This document shows positions 1-10,968 of a stretch of 64,000 nt of DNA, piece by piece. The translations under genes and the position numbers were made by a program. Origin of the DNA: Symbiodinium natans (lineage: Eukaryota; Sar; Dinophyceae; Suessiales; Symbiodiniaceae); NCBI GenBank assembly GCA_905221605.1, contig CAJNDS010002272.1:112501-176500 (forward strand). The letters run 5' to 3'. The notes below the pieces were generated by a model. The model ran no database searches. It was not told the origin of the DNA and was given only the letters and a program-made list of their open reading frames with translations. Numbering within the stretch: the first letter of the stretch is position 1; every line of letters begins with the position of its first letter.

Positions 1-360
1 GATTTAGGGTTTAGGGCTAACCCGTTTATACCGCCCTTTTACCCCCCGTATACCCCTCGTGTACCCACCTTATACCCCGCTTGTACCCGGTCTTCTTGAG
101 GATTGAGGGTCTAGGTTTCCAGGGTTGAGGGTGCAGGGTTTCAGGGCTTAGCGTTTCAGGGTTTCACAGGTTTATAGGGTTTAGGGTTTAAGTTTCCAGA
201 CCCCGTTAAGGCTAAGGTTTCTTTTTGGGTTTGAGGTTGAAGGGTTTAGGGCTGTTGGTTACGCTATGTTGCAAGCGGTAAACATGCTGGCGCCGAATTC
301 AGCCCATACATCAAAGAAGGGGGTCTAAAGGCTTAGGGGTATATTTAGGGGTCTACCCCA
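1..360. repeat. Degenerate telomere-like sequence
   Basis: Scattered TTTAGGG-like words (TTTAGGG, TTCAGGG, TTGAGGG) are mixed with unrelated sequence. I see no convincing coding island. It grades into the clean CCCTAAA array that follows. Confidence 0.6.
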
Positions 361-555
361 AACCCTAAACCTTAAACCCTAAACCGTAAACCCTAAACCC
401 TAAACCCTAAACCCTAAACCTTAAACCCTAAACCCTAAACCCTAAACCCTAAACCCTAAACCCTAAACCCTAAACCTTAAACCCTAAACCCTAAACCCTA
501 AACCCTAAACCTTAAACCCTAAACCCAAAACCTTAAACCCTAAACCCAAAACCCT
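361..555. repeat. CCCTAAA telomere-type array
   Basis: Near-perfect tandem 7-mers CCCTAAA with occasional CCTTAAA and CCCAAAA variants, in the C-rich orientation on the + strand. It lies left of the exon-like island at 586. Confidence 0.95.
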
Positions 556-585
556 GCTAGAGGATTAGGGGGTTCTCACTTGCAG

Positions 586-659
586 GTGCCGATCCCCGAA
601 GAGCTGCCGGAGCTGCGCGACGCGGTGCCCGGATCGAAGCCCTTGATCCCTACTAAACG
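586..659 (+). CDS. Exon-like island (VPIPEELPELRDAVPG...)
   Basis: GC-rich island between a CCCTAAA array and a TTTAGGG array. It follows a good acceptor (CTCACTTGCAG) and ends at a GT (CG then GTCAGGG). One frame is open throughout and reads VPIPEELPELRDAVPG and then SKPLIPTK. No family was recognised. The splice borders are inferred by eye. Confidence 0.4.
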
Positions 660-661
660 GT

Positions 662-885
662 CAGGGTTTAGGGTTTAGGGTTTAGGGTTTAGGGTTTAGG
701 GTTTAGGGTTTAGGGTTTAGGGTTTAGGGTTTAGGGTTTAGGGTTTAGGGTTTAGGGTTTAGGGTTTAGGGTTGAGTGTTTAGAGTTTAGGGTTTAGGGT
801 TTAGGGTGTAGGATCTAGGGTATAGAGTTTAGGGTCTAGGGTTTAGGGTGTAGGGTTTAGGGTTTAGGGTTTAGGGAGCCCTATA
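662..885. repeat. TTTAGGG telomere-type array
   Basis: Tandem TTTAGGG units, clean for about 100 bp and then with substitutions (TTTAGAG, TCTAGGG, TGTAGGG). The orientation is opposite to the array at 361, so the island at 586 sits between inverted arrays. Confidence 0.95.
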
Positions 886-887
886 CT

Positions 888-1215
888 AGGATTTGTTCAA
901 GGAAGCCCCCAAAATGACCATAGTCCTTAAACGGTACTTGCACACATGATGGTTATTCTTCATTTTCTATTCGAGAATATGGCGTTTGATCCAACCTTAC
1001 GTCCCTTCTTGGAGGGGTCTCTCTTTTGGTTCATTCCTCATAGGTTGACAGTACCCACAACGGTCACAACATAGATCAAGCTCTGTAGAACTACACCCCC
1101 TACTAACTGCTTTGAAATGCTCTACACCTACCTTCCACCCTCACCACTGAACCCCGAACTATAGCCTCCCTTGAAGCCCCAAAAAACTACGCACCCCTAA
1201 ATCCTAAGACCCTAA
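888..1215. other. Non-repetitive spacer without a recognisable gene
   Basis: About 330 bp of mixed-composition sequence between arrays. I found no long open frame and no motif. By position it would lie inside an intron if the flanking islands are exons of one gene. Confidence 0.4.
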
Positions 1216-1230
1216 CCCTAAGCCCCTTAT

Positions 1231-1345
1231 CTCAAACCCCAAACCCCAAACCCCAAACCCCAGACCCCAAACCCCAAACCCCAAACCCCAAACCCCAAAC
1301 CCCAAACCCCAAACCCCAAACCCCAAACCCTAAACCCTAACCCCG
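1231..1345. repeat. CCCCAAA (TTTGGGG) variant array
   Basis: Tandem CCCCAAA 7-mers, a one-base variant of the telomere unit, homogenised for about 95 bp before returning to CCCTAAA. Confidence 0.9.
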
Positions 1346-1368
1346 CCCCTCCCCTCCATTTTTTGGAG

Positions 1369-1449
1369 CTTTCCGAGGTGCTCGCGTCAGCGCTGGGCCT
1401 GGGCGCCGCCGGTGTCGTCTTCTGGCGCCTGTGCGAAAAGGGCCCCAAA
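1369..1449 (+). CDS. Exon-like island (LSEVLASALGLG...)
   Basis: Exactly 27 codons between an AG (TTTGGAG) and a GT donor (AAA then GTTGGG). It reads LSEVLASALGLGAAG and then VVFWRLCEKGPK, phase 0 at both ends. The left flank is CCCCAAA/CCCTAAA and the right flank TTTAGGG. The family is unknown. The donor GTTGGGTTTAGGG is repeated at the island ending at 2211. Confidence 0.42.
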
Positions 1450-1453
1450 GTTG

Positions 1454-1575
1454 GGTTTAGGGTTTAGGGTTTAGGTTTTAGGGTTTAGGGTTCAGGGTTT
1501 TAGGGTTTAGGGTTAAGGGTCCAGGGTTTAGAGTTTAGGGTTTAGGGTTTGTAAGGGATAAGGGTTTAGGCTTTG
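1454..1575. repeat. TTTAGGG array with variants
   Basis: TTTAGGG units with TTCAGGG and TTAAGGG variants immediately right of the island at 1369-1449. Confidence 0.85.
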
Positions 1576-1929
1576 GGGTTGCTTGACCTTGCGGCTTGTT
1601 TCAGTATTTTCTTGGCTTTCTCAACAGAATCCTACGCCGTGTGGGTTTGGGAGTTTAGCAGTTAAACCCTAAAACCCAAAGCCTAATTAAACACTAAACC
1701 CTAAACCGGGCTTTGGAAGGCTTCAGAGGGTGCATCGTGGCCGCCCCCAAAGCCTTCCCGGATTGGGTATATGAGATTGCGGTGCTTTGCCAGAAGTGCT
1801 TGAACTTCTAATGCAAAGGAAACTCCTAAACCCAAGCCCCTAAACCCACAAACCCTGTAGACCTACGTTCACCTGAAGCCACCCTAAATCCGTAAATACT
1901 TATAATACGAAGGCCCTAAACCTTGAACT

Positions 1930-2126
1930 TGCAATGTAGGCCCTAAAGCCTAAACCCCAAACCCCCTAAACCCTAAACCCCAAACCCTAAACCCCAAACC
2001 CTAAACCCTAAACCCTAAACCCTAAACCCTAAACCCCTAACCCTAAACCCTAAACCCAAAACCCTAAACCCTAAACCCTAAACCCTAAACCCTAAACCCT
2101 AAACCCTAAACCCTAAACCCCCTAAT
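1930..2126. repeat. CCCTAAA telomere-type array
   Basis: Mostly perfect CCCTAAA 7-mers with a few CCCCAAA and CCCCTAA steps. It ends directly at the acceptor-like CCTAATCAG of the next island. Confidence 0.95.
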
Positions 2127-2129
2127 CAG

Positions 2130-2211
2130 GGCATGCCCCGATGCCGACGACGGCGGCATCGACATGGCGGTGCGCGCCGAGCAGCTGCTGGGACCACAGA
2201 GAGCTCTGGGA
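2130..2211 (+). CDS. Exon-like island (ACPDADDGGIDMAVRAEQLL)
   Basis: The island lies between CCCTAAA (left) and TTTAGGG (right), after AATCAG and before GTTGGGTTTAGGG. One phase is open and reads ACPDADDGGIDMAVRAEQLL and then GPQRALG, a composition like a structured protein. No family was recognised. The exon call rests on the open frame, the splice-like borders and the inverted arrays. Confidence 0.42.
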
Positions 2212-2212
2212 G

Positions 2213-2450
2213 TTGGGTTTAGGGTTTAGGGTTTAGGGTTTAGGGTTTAGGGTTTAGGGTTTAGGGTTTAGGGTTTGGGGTTTAGGGTTTAGGGTTTAGG
2301 GTTTAGGGTTTAGGGTTTAGGGTTTAGGGTTTAGGGTTTAGGGTTTAGGGTTTAGGGTTTAGGGTTTAGGGTTTAGGTTTAGGGTTTAGGGTTTAGGGTT
2401 TAGGGTTTAGGGTTTAGGGTTTAGGGTTTGGGGTTTGGGGTTTAGGGCGA
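2213..2450. repeat. TTTAGGG telomere-type array
   Basis: About 33 tandem TTTAGGG units with rare TTTGGGG and one 6-base TTAGGG step. Confidence 0.96.
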
Positions 2451-2616
2451 TCCTTCTGAAAACCCTCCAGAATCCCCAAAAACTCCGAGCCAAAAGTCCC
2501 AAAAGTCCTCAAGCCCACCCTAAGCCCTAAACCCTAAACCCTCAACCCGAAACGCTAAACCCTAAACCCTAAACCCCAAGCCCCAAACCCTAAACCCTAG
2601 ACCCCCCAAAATCAAG

Positions 2617-2708
2617 GATCACCCTCCATCGCGCCGGCCTGGCAGCGGCCGCCGCCCACCGGCGGATGCTGGACTGCCTCCTGGCGCCTGGGGCATGGCC
2701 TGCTTCGG
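2617..2708 (+). CDS. Exon-like island encoding an ankyrin-like repeat
   Basis: After ATCAAG the frame reads ITLHRAGLAAAAAHRRM, then LDCLLAPGAWPAS. This fits the ankyrin repeat pattern (T.LH.A, then LL..GA about 20 residues on), with an atypical central helix. It ends near a GT (CGG then GTGTCGG), followed by TTTAGGG. A single repeat is too short to be sure. Alternatives are an unrelated alanine-rich helix or chance. Confidence 0.38.
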
Positions 2709-3012
2709 GTGTCGGGTTTTTGGGGGGGGTTTAGGGTTTAGGTTTAGGGTTTAGGGTTTAGGGTTTAGGGTTGTGGGGGGTTTAGGGTTTAGGGTTTAGA
2801 GTTTAGGGTTTAGGGTTTAGAGTTCAGGGTTTGGGGAAGTGGGCGTTCGGAAGGGTTTGTTGGGGGGTTTGGAGGGTCTTTTGGGGGTTGAGGTGTTTGG
2901 GGGGGTTTTTGGTGGTGGCGGGCTAGGGTTCGATCTTGGGATGTTTGAGAACCTCTGGGGGGGGTTACTGTGAGCACCATGAGCCCCAAAGAAGCCGTAA
3001 GACTGAAGACCC

Positions 3013-3210
3013 TAAACCCCAAACCCTAAACCAAACCCCAGACCCCAGACCCCAACCCCAAACCCCAACCCCAACCCCCAAACCCCAAACCCCAAACCCC
3101 AAACCCCAAACCCCAAACCCCAAACCCCAAACCCCAAACCCCAAACCCCAAACCCCAAACCCCAAACCCCAACCCCAAGCCCAAAACCCAAAACCCAAAA
3201 CCCAAAAAAC
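3013..3210. repeat. CCCCAAA variant array
   Basis: Tandem CCCCAAA units, ending in CCCAAAA and CCCTAAA. Glycine/tryptophan- or proline-rich translations of this array are repeat artefacts. Confidence 0.93.
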
Positions 3211-3555
3211 CCTAAACCCTAAAGGCCTTCAGCTTACTCGCCACTCCGCCCTGTAACCCCTCCCGCCCTTAACACCTGAACCCCTCCAAGCCCAGAAGCT
3301 CGACCGGTATCTCTGCGAATGACCCCAACCCGCAAAAAAAATCTACAGCCCTAAACCCTTAAATCCTAGACCTTAAGCCCCAAAGCCCCAAAAACCCCTA
3401 AAAAGCCCAACGCCCGAAAACTTAAAAACCCCCTGAACCCCGAAACCCCAAAAGAGCCAAAAGAACCCTAAACCCTAAACCCTCAATTTCCTGAACCCTG
3501 AACCCTGAACCCTGCACCCTAAACCCTAAACCCTAAACCCTCTGAACCCCCTAAG

Positions 3556-3666
3556 GTCTTCCCGTTCCACTCGGGCCTCACCGGTGCCGACCAGCTGCCC
3601 AGCATGGTCCGGTTCCTCCAGGAGCCCCCCTCCCCCCCCCCCGCCTCTTTTTATTCCATGGAGGGG
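3556..3666 (+). CDS. Exon-like island (VFPFHSGLTGADQLP...)
   Basis: After CCCCCTAAG, 37 phase-0 codons read VFPFHSGLTGADQLPSM, then VRFLQEPP and a proline stretch. It ends before a GT (GGG then GTAGGG). It lies between CCCTAAA and TTTAGGG arrays. No family was recognised. A poly-C run inside it makes the 3' half less certain. Confidence 0.4.
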
Positions 3667-3806
3667 GTAGGGTTTAGGGTTTAGGGTTTAGGGTTTAGGG
3701 TTTAGGGTTTAGGGTTTAGGGTTTAGGGTTTAGGGTTTAGGGTTTAGGGTTTAGGGTTTAGGGTTTAGGGTTTAGGGTTTAGGGTTTAGGGTTTAGGGTT
3801 TAGGGT
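3667..3806. repeat. TTTAGGG telomere-type array
   Basis: About 19 perfect TTTAGGG units. Confidence 0.97.
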
Positions 3807-4342
3807 TATACCCTCAATCGAGGGCTTCAGATTTAGGAGTGCAGGGGGGCGTAGGCTGGAATTAGACAGGGAAGCCCTCTAAAACCCGCTCAGCCTCAGA
3901 CCAGCCCACCCCCTAAACCCTAAACCCCAAACCCTAAACCCTTAACCCTTAACCCTTAACAGCCCTCATGCCCCAGCGCGCGAAAACTCGAAGCCGAAGG
4001 AGACGACGAACTGCGGCACATTTGATGCGTGGAGCCGCTCGTCTTGAGTTGCATCACGGAGCCTTGGGGGGCTGAGGGCTTAGGGTTTCAGGGTTTTAGG
4101 GTTTTTGGGTTTGAGGGTTTTAGGGTTCTAGGGTTTAGGGATTGAGAGATTATGGCGGTTCAGGGCTTTTTGGGCTTGGGTTTTAGGTTCAAAACGCAGA
4201 AACACATGGCCTGCAGTTCTGTGACCGTAGGGTATGGGGTCTGGTACAGCTTGTTGGGTTCTTCAGTTTTTTTTTTAGGGCTTGGTGGGTTTCAACTGTA
4301 AGGTTGGTTGGCATGGTCTTGGCCTCAAAGGGGTTTGAACCC

Positions 4343-4485
4343 CAAACCCTAAACCCCTCAACCCCTCAACCCCTCAACCCCTCAACCCCTCAACCCCTCA
4401 ACCCCTCAACCCCTCAACCCCTCAACCCTAAACCCCTAAACCCTAAACCCTAAACCCTAAACCCTAAACCCCAAACCCTAAACGG
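4343..4485. repeat. CCCCTCAA 8-mer array then CCCTAAA
   Basis: About nine tandem CCCCTCAA 8-mers followed by CCCTAAA 7-mers. The 8-mer is a locally homogenised variant of the telomere unit. Confidence 0.9.
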
Positions 4486-4491
4486 TTCAGG

Positions 4492-4743
4492 ATGCAGGCG
4501 GTTGAGCACGCTGTCGGACTGCTGTCTCTCAACAGCCGTGTACCTCAATCATTAGACGCCCCCGCATCCAAAACCCGAGACCCTAATCATACACTACTTA
4601 AGATGCAGCGCCGCAATGTTTTTGATGTAATATGCTGTGTAACATATAGTGTGTGTATATATTTATATATATATATCTATTCGTATCTGTGTAGTAATAT
4701 ACTTATGTTCACGTCTAGCATAATTGTGTATCATATTCTTTGA
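4492..4743 (+). CDS. Possible small ORF with an AT-rich second half
   Basis: An ATG-started frame of 83 codons. The first half (MQAVEHAVGLLSLNSRVPQS...) has ordinary composition. From about 4616 the DNA is AT-rich with a TA microsatellite and the translation is low-complexity (YLYIYIYSYL). The coding part may stop being real there and the rest may be untranslated sequence. No family was recognised. Confidence 0.25.
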   Translation: MQAVEHAVGLLSLNSRVPQSLDAPASKTRDPNHTLLKMQRRNVFDVICCVTYSVCIYLYIYIYSYLCSNILMFTSSIIVYHIL

Positions 4744-4876
4744 TTATTATAAGATAATGGAACAGAACATCATGTATAATACTATGTAATACAAAGACCC
4801 TAAACCCTAAACCCGAAACCCGAAACCCTAAACCCTAAACCCCCTTCAGACTCATGATGGCCTTGGTTGCTGACAG

Positions 4877-4953
4877 GTCCGTTCTTGGCCTCCTTGGCTG
4901 AGGGTGTCGGGCAGTGGACGGAGGCCAGGCTCGGACTGAAAGATCCTGCTTAA
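4877..4953 (+). CDS. Candidate terminal exon (...PFLASLAEGVGQWTEA...)
   Basis: After TTGCTGACAG the frame reads PFLASLAEGVGQWTEARLG, then LKDPA and a TAA stop at 4951-4953. It lies between CCCTAAA and TTTAGGG arrays. No family was recognised. If real, it is the 3' end of a coding sequence whose earlier exons are upstream. Confidence 0.35.
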
Positions 4954-5045
4954 GGCTTGTGGAGGTTTAGGGTTTAGGGTTTGGGGTTTAGGGTTTGGGG
5001 TTTAGGGTTTAGGGTTTAGGGATTTGGGTTTAGGGTTTAGGGTTT

Positions 5046-5136
5046 CCACTCCTTGAGGACGTTTTGCGGCGGCGTGCAGACATCTGGGGCTTGCTGGCTT
5101 CGCTGGCGGTGCCCTCGCGAAGCTTCCTGCGCCTTA
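5046..5136 (+). CDS. Exon-like island (PLLEDVLRRRADIWGL...)
   Basis: Open frame reading PLLEDVLRRRADIWGLLASL, then AVPSRSFLRL, ending at a consensus-like donor GTACGT. The left border is unclear because TTTAGGG repeat runs into it. No family was recognised. Confidence 0.33.
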
Positions 5137-5340
5137 GTACGTACACCTTAGTTAGTTAGATGGCTTCCTTGAGGGCTGTTTCGCCATCTGCCTGAAGAAG
5201 GCTACGAGATGACCCGCAGTAGTTTAACCAAAACACGCTGCAACCCAAACGGCAGTTGTTCAACAAATATGCCTGTCCACAGAGAGACCATAAGGCAGGC
5301 TCCCTCTCTTTTCATCCTTAAAAGGGCCCTTTTGCACTTA

Positions 5341-5481
5341 GGGTTTTAAGGGCCTTAGGGTTTAGGGTTGAGGGCTTAGGGTTTAGGGTTTAGGGCTTAG
5401 GGCTTAGGGCTTAGGGTTTAGGGCTTTGGGCTTAGGGTTTAGGGTTTAGGCTTCAGGTTTGAGGTTTTAGGGTTTAGGGTT
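5341..5481. repeat. Mixed TTTAGGG / CTTAGGG array
   Basis: Tandem 7-mers dominated by TTTAGGG and CTTAGGG with spacer bases. Confidence 0.85.
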
Positions 5482-6000
5482 TGCAGCTGCCCCCCCAAGA
5501 CCCATCTCTCAGGCGTGATTGCGCGCTGCTGGCCCGCCAGGCAGCTCCCGACGAGGTGCGACATGGACGAGGGGTGGCCCAATGGTGGCCCTCAGTCCTC
5601 CAAACCCAGCACTCAGACCATAAAGGGTTCAGGGTCTATTTAGGGTTTAGGGTTTAGGGTTTAGCGTTTAGGGTTTAGGGTTTAGGGTTTAGGGTTTAGG
5701 CTTATCCTATAAATTTAAATATTTGTGGCCTAAAGCTAAGCCCTAAAGCCTGGACGCTAGAGCCTCAGCTCACCCCAAACTCATGGGTTCCCCTGCTACG
5801 CCCCTCTATACTCCCCCCCCACCCACCCTAGCTTCCCCCAGCAATTAAGTTAGGGTTTAGGGTTTAGGGTTTAGGGTTTCGAGTTTAGGGTTTAGAGTTT
5901 AGGGTTTAGGGTTTACGGTTTAGGGTTTAGGGCTTAGGGATAATCAAGCCCAATTAAGGGTATTTAAGGAGGGGAACCTCGGGGTGGGAAGTAGGCAAAC

Positions 6001-6455
6001 CCAGGATAAACCCTAAACCCTAAACCTTAAACCCTAAACCCAAAACCCTAAACCCTGAACCCCTACTCTTTGCCTGGGAGGCGGCTGCTGACTTGGTCAT
6101 TCACCGGTGTCTGGGAGAGGCACAGCACCCTAAACCCTAAACCCTAAACCCTAAACCCTAAACCCTAAACCCTAAACCCTAAACCCTAAACCCTAAACCC
6201 TAAACCCTAAACCCTAAACCCATAAACCCATAAACCCTAAACCCTAAACCCTAAACCCTAAACCCATAAACCCTAAACCCTAAACCCTAAACCCTAAACC
6301 CTAAACCCTAAACCCTAAACCCTAAACCCTAAACCCTAAACCCTAAACCCTAAACCCTAAACCCTAAACCCTAAACCCTAAACCCTAAACCCTAAACCCT
6401 AAACCTAAACCCTAAACCCCAAACCCTAAACCTTAAACCCCAAACCCTAAAACAT
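6001..6455. repeat. Long CCCTAAA telomere-type array
   Basis: CCCTAAA units at 6001-6060, a 65-bp unique island, then about 45 further units from 6127, with a few ATAAACCC steps. One of the longest arrays in the left half. Confidence 0.95.
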
Positions 6456-6537
6456 TCCAGATTTGAGGGGTTAGGGTTTACCAATTTGGGGCTTGTAAAA
6501 GGTTTCGTAGGCCCTTCGTTCCTTCTTTTTGGGGTTA

Positions 6538-6577
6538 GGGTTCCCTTATATTCCCCTTAAACCCAAAAGGGGTACCC
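6538..6577 (+). repeat. Short inverted-repeat element (GGGTTCCCTT...)
   Basis: Begins GGGTTCCCTT and ends AAGGGGTACCC, a 40-bp unit with inverted ends. GTAGGCC occurs about 30 bp upstream. It resembles the KH-locus mini-elements at 40,396 and 42,887 in its ends and in the upstream GTAGGCC, but not in its interior. Confidence 0.35.
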
Positions 6578-7157
6578 TGTTTTTCCTAGGCGACAACCTA
6601 AACCCTAAATCCGCGGAGTCAGCGTTTCTATTTGCAGGGGACTCAAGTGTCGGGCTCAGGAAGTAGGGTTTAGGGTTTAGGGGTTAGGGGTCTAGGGTAA
6701 AGTTTAGGGTTTAGGGTTCAGGGTTTAGGGCTTAGGGTTTAGGGTTTAGGGTTTAGGGTTTAGGGTTTAGGGTTTCTGTCCTCAAGTCTTGCAATGGGGG
6801 CGTATGGCCAGGGTTTAGACTTGAGTTGGTAGGCTTGGGATTCAGACTTATGACCCTAAGCCCTGAACCCGTAAACCCCTAATTAAACCCCCAAACCACT
6901 AACCCTTAACTCCTTAACCCTAAACGCCTAAACCCCTAAACCCTTAAGGTTCTAGACCCCTAAACCCTAAACTCTAAACCTAAACCCTAGACCCGCAACC
7001 CTAAGCCCCCAAAAGCACTCAGCTCCAAACCCTCAACCCCCAAACAACAAACCCTAAACCCCTAAATCCCTAACCCTAAACCCTAAACCCTAAACCCTAA
7101 ACCCTAAACCCTAAACCCTAAACCCTAAACCCTCTGGCATTCTTGGCGCCCCTGAAG

Positions 7158-7221
7158 GGCCTAGCCCCTGCACTCGACGACGTCGCCCTTGGATCTCTGA
7201 TCTGCCTGGCTGCTGCTGCAG
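7158..7221 (+). CDS. Exon-like island (GLAPALDDVALGSLICLAAA)
   Basis: After CCCCTGAAG the frame reads GLAPALDDVALGSLICLAAA and ends CAG before GTGAGG, a textbook donor. The right flank becomes TTTAGGG and the left flank is CCCTAAA. The peptide is hydrophobic and could be part of a membrane helix. No family was recognised. Confidence 0.42.
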
Positions 7222-7693
7222 GTGAGGGTAGGGTTTAGGGTTTAGGGTTTTGGGTTTTGGGTTCAGGGTTCAGGGTTCAGGGTCCAGGGTGTAGGGTGTA
7301 GGATGTAGGTTTAGGGTTTAGTGTTTAGGTTTTAGGCTGTAGGGCTTAGGGTTTTAGGGCTCAGGCGCTCAGGGCTCTTCGGGTTTTTCAGGTTTCGGGT
7401 GTGGGGTTCAAACCACACTTCCAGAACGTGCTTCGTTTGTGACGGGCCCCTTCAAATTCTGTATTGTAGGTCTCGGGAACCCAAGGTGGGTTAGCAACCC
7501 TAAACTCTAAACCCGAAGCCCTAAACCCTTGAGAAGGCGGCGTAAACCCTATACACTAACCCTAAACCCTAAACCCTAAACCCTAAAACCTGAACCCTAA
7601 AACCTGAACCCTAAACCCTAAACCCTAACCCTAAACCCTATCAACCCTATAGGAGGTGCCCTGGGGTTTGCGGCGTGACAGCCCTCATTGCAG

Positions 7694-7746
7694 GTCTTCA
7701 TCCAGGTGGCGATGCCCCTCGCTGTGCAAGATCTCAGGGATTCTGG
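7694..7746 (+). CDS. Exon-like island (VFIQVAMPLAVQDLRDSG)
   Basis: Follows CTCATTGCAG and ends TCTGG before GTTAGG. The frame reads VFIQVAMPLAVQDLRDSG. It lies between a CCCTAAA array and a TTTAGGG array. No family was recognised. Confidence 0.4.
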
Positions 7747-10316
7747 GTTAGGGTTTTTAGGGTTTAGGGTTTAGGGTTTAGGGTTTAGGGTTTAGGGTTT
7801 AGGGTTTAGGGTTTAGGGTTTAGGTTTGAGGATCTCAGGCTTGAGGGTTTCAGGGTTTTGGGATTTCGCCAGGAGCATCTCAGGAGCATAGTATAGGGGT
7901 CGGAGAAATTACGGGTTCCTGTATAATCCTACTACAATAACCCCAAAACCCTGTTTTAATTTTTCAGGCCCCTATATTAGTAGCCCTGAACCCTAAACCC
8001 TAAACCCTAAAACCCTAAAACCCTAAAACCCTAAAACCCTAAAACCCTAAAACCCTAAACCCTAAACCCTAAACCCTGAACCCTAAACCCTATACCCCCT
8101 AAGGTTTGCCTCTGTTTCCCGGACGTTCCCAGCTCGCGCGCGCCTCGAGAAGGGAAGCCGAGCTCAACTCTCAACGTGTCCATGCTTTCCCTGTTAGGGC
8201 TAGTGCAGGTTCTACACCCCAAGCCCTAAACCCTAAACCCCAAACCCTAAACCCTACACCCTAAACCCCAAACCCCAAACCCTAAACGGCAAGTTCTTGG
8301 GTCTGTTTTGGCAGCCTTCAGGCTTGAGGGTTGAGGGCTTTCCGAGCCTGGCGCCATGCTTGGTATGTTGGCACTGCTCATGGCCCTGGAGGCAGGGTTT
8401 AGGGTTTAGGGTTTAGGGCTTAGGGTTTAGGGTTTAGGGTTTAGGGTTTAGGGTTTAGGGTCTAGGGTCTAGGGTCTAGGGTCTAGGGTCTAGGGTTTAG
8501 GTAGGGTTTGTAGGGTCTAACGAGGCTTGTAAGGCTTAACGACACTCATGGAGTGTCTGTAGGGCTTGTAGGGTCTATAGGGTTTCTAGGGTTTATCGTC
8601 TACAAGGTCTGTATAAAGCTTCGAGGGTCTAGAGTCTCTAGGGTCCATTAGGGGTTTTGGGTGTATAGGGCTTCTGGGATTGGTTTTCAGAACCCCGAAG
8701 CCCTGTAGCTTAGGTTTGGGGTTTAGGGCTCAGGGCCCAGGGCGAATTCCTAAACCCTACGCCCTAAACCCCTAAACCCTAAACCCTTCGCCCGAAACCC
8801 TTGAGGGTTTTTGGCACGAGCGCCCCCCGAATTTAGGCCTCCCTGTAGCTCAGGCTGTCACTCTTTTGGGGTTTGTAGGGTTCTTCGGGTTTTTATGTAT
8901 CGTTTTTGTTAGGGTCTTTTGTGGTTTTGGGTTTTGTAAGGGTTTTTAGGGCTTTTGGGGTTTTTAGGGTTTTTAGGGCTTCCGGGGCTTTTATGGTTGT
9001 TTGGGCTTCGGGTCTCAACTCCAATCCGAAGCTGCCTCGGCCCAGTGCAGGCAGCGGCTCATCCGTCGTCGATGAACTGTGACTTCGAGTGCATCTCGGT
9101 TGGCAAGTTTCCGTTGGTTTCGGGTTTGGGGTTGGGGGTTGGTGGTTTAGGGTTTAGGGTTTAGGGCTTAAGGCTTAGGGTCTAGGGCTTCGGGCTTAGG
9201 GTTTAGGGTTTAGGGCTTGGGGTTTAGGTATCGGTGCTTAGGGTTCACGGCTCAGGGCTCAGGGCTTGGGGCTTAGGATCCCAGTCAAAAAAGCCACACT
9301 TCTCCTGGCGGTGTTGAGAAACCCTTAAGACCTAAAACGGGTCCCAAGCCCCCTAGAACGTCTAAACACCCGGCACACCCAAGACCCCTCAAAGATTCTA
9401 AAGCCCTGCAATCCCCTTTAAATGCCCTCACAACAGATCCCGAGCCGACAACAGCCCACAACCGAAAACCCTCTTCAACTCTTGAAACCCTAAAACCCTA
9501 AAACCCTTAAACTCTTAAGCCCGTGCACCCTTGCCTTAAACCCTTCAACCCTTAAACTCTGAAACTCTGAAACCTTTTGAACCCTCAAACTCGTCTTCAA
9601 CCCTAGAAGCCTGGAATCCTTAAACCCTCAACCCTAAGCCGCCTAAACCCTAAACCCTAAACCTAAACCCCAAACCCTAAACCCTAAACCCTAAACCCTA
9701 AACCCCAAACCCTAAACCCTAAACCCTAAACCCTCAAACTCAGAAGCCCAAGCACTCCCCACCCAGAATCGCCGCAGAGGCATGGGGGCCTATACTCCTG
9801 GCAGCGCGTCCCGCGCCTGGAGTGCTTGTTTTGGGGTTACAGGGGGCTCATAAGGGTTTAGGGTTTAGGGTTTAGGGTTTAGGGTTTAAGGGTTAAGGGT
9901 ACCTAGGGGGCTTAGGTTGAATGGGTTTGCAGGTCTTAAAGGGCTTTAGGGTGCTGACGGCGTTTACGGGTTTAGTATGTGTGTACAGGGTTTCGAGAGC
10001 TTACCCTAAGCCCCAAACCCTGAACCCTGAACCCTGAACCCTAAACCCTAAACCCTAAACCCTAAACCCTGAACCCTAAACCCTAAACCCTAAACCCTTA
10101 GTTTAGGGGGTCGCGGGTTGAGGTTTAGGCTGCTTTCGAGAGGGTCTTAGTTGGGAGCCGCTCCCTCAGAGCTGCAGGGATTTCAACCGTAAACCCTCAA
10201 CCCTCAATCCTAAACCCTAAACCCTCAACCCGAAACCCTAAACCCTAAACCCTAGCAAATAAACCTTATTAAGCCCTAATCAGCCTTAAGCCCTAACCCC
10301 TAACCCTCCAGAAATC
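7747..10316. repeat. Field of alternating telomere-like arrays and short islands
   Basis: Arrays of TTTAGGG (7750-7825, 8396-8500, 9850-9890), CCCTAAAA 8-mers (8000-8060) and CCCTAAA (9640-9735, 10,015-10,100, 10,210-10,255) alternate with short unique pieces. Islands near 8290-8395 and 9745-9850 are coding-like but without clear borders. No gene can be assigned here with confidence. Confidence 0.7.
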
Positions 10317-10711
10317 ATGGGCCGCTACACGCGAGTTCTTGCACCAAGGCCAGCGGCGTCCACTCACGCCCCGAGGTTTGTCACTTTGCTTGGAAGAGAA
10401 GGGCAGGCGAGGCAGATTTGGTTGAGCCTTCATCGTGAAGCTCAACCTAAACCGATGCTCCCACATCCATGTGCCCATCACTGGCACAAAGTGCTACGAC
10501 TGCTACGAAGCTGTTTACTTGGTCTGCCAATTGTGGTCGCATGGGCAGAGGGCGGAGCACAATGCCTGAGCAGAGTAGAAAGACAGCGACAAGAAGGGAA
10601 GGTAGAAGAAGACAGAGAGAAGGAAGAGAAAGAAGAGATATGGAAACTGAAGAAGAACGCGAAAGAGAGGAACAAGAAGAAACATTGGCAGAACAAGAGA
10701 GTGAAAGTTAG
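10317..10711 (+). CDS. Unresolved coding-like island before the LTR element
   Basis: An ATG at 10317 opens 132 codons ending in a lysine/glutamate-rich stretch. Two other + frames also look coding. One runs 10427-10569 after GGTTGAG and reads FIVKLNLNRCSHIHVPITG, then TKCYDCYEAVYLVC, a cysteine-containing sequence ending TGA. Another gives an arginine/glutamate-rich tail (REGRRRQREGRERR). The region probably contains two exons in different frames. No family was recognised. The purine-rich tract 10,575-10,705 causes the charged tails. Confidence 0.35.
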
Positions 10712-10968
10712 GTGACTTAGGCCGTATGAGATTTGGATGTTTAGGGGCTTTAGGATGTTTAGGCTTAGATTTTCGAGGGTTTACAGAGGGTTTACTCCAC
10801 CACCGCCACCCGTAGAGGTACTTGTATGCGGATTGAGCGCGCGCCCCCTACCCACAAGCGGTTCTTGGGAGTTTTCGTGCTCTTTTGCTGGCGCCCCTCA
10901 GGCCCTTTAGTCTTTGGTGCTTTTGTGCCGCCTTCAGAAGTAGGGTTTAGGGTTTAGGGTTTAGGGTT

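Noticed and set aside
2965-3256. Gly/Trp- and Pro-rich frames of 77 and 106 codons
   Set aside because: Artefacts of the CCCCAAA array.
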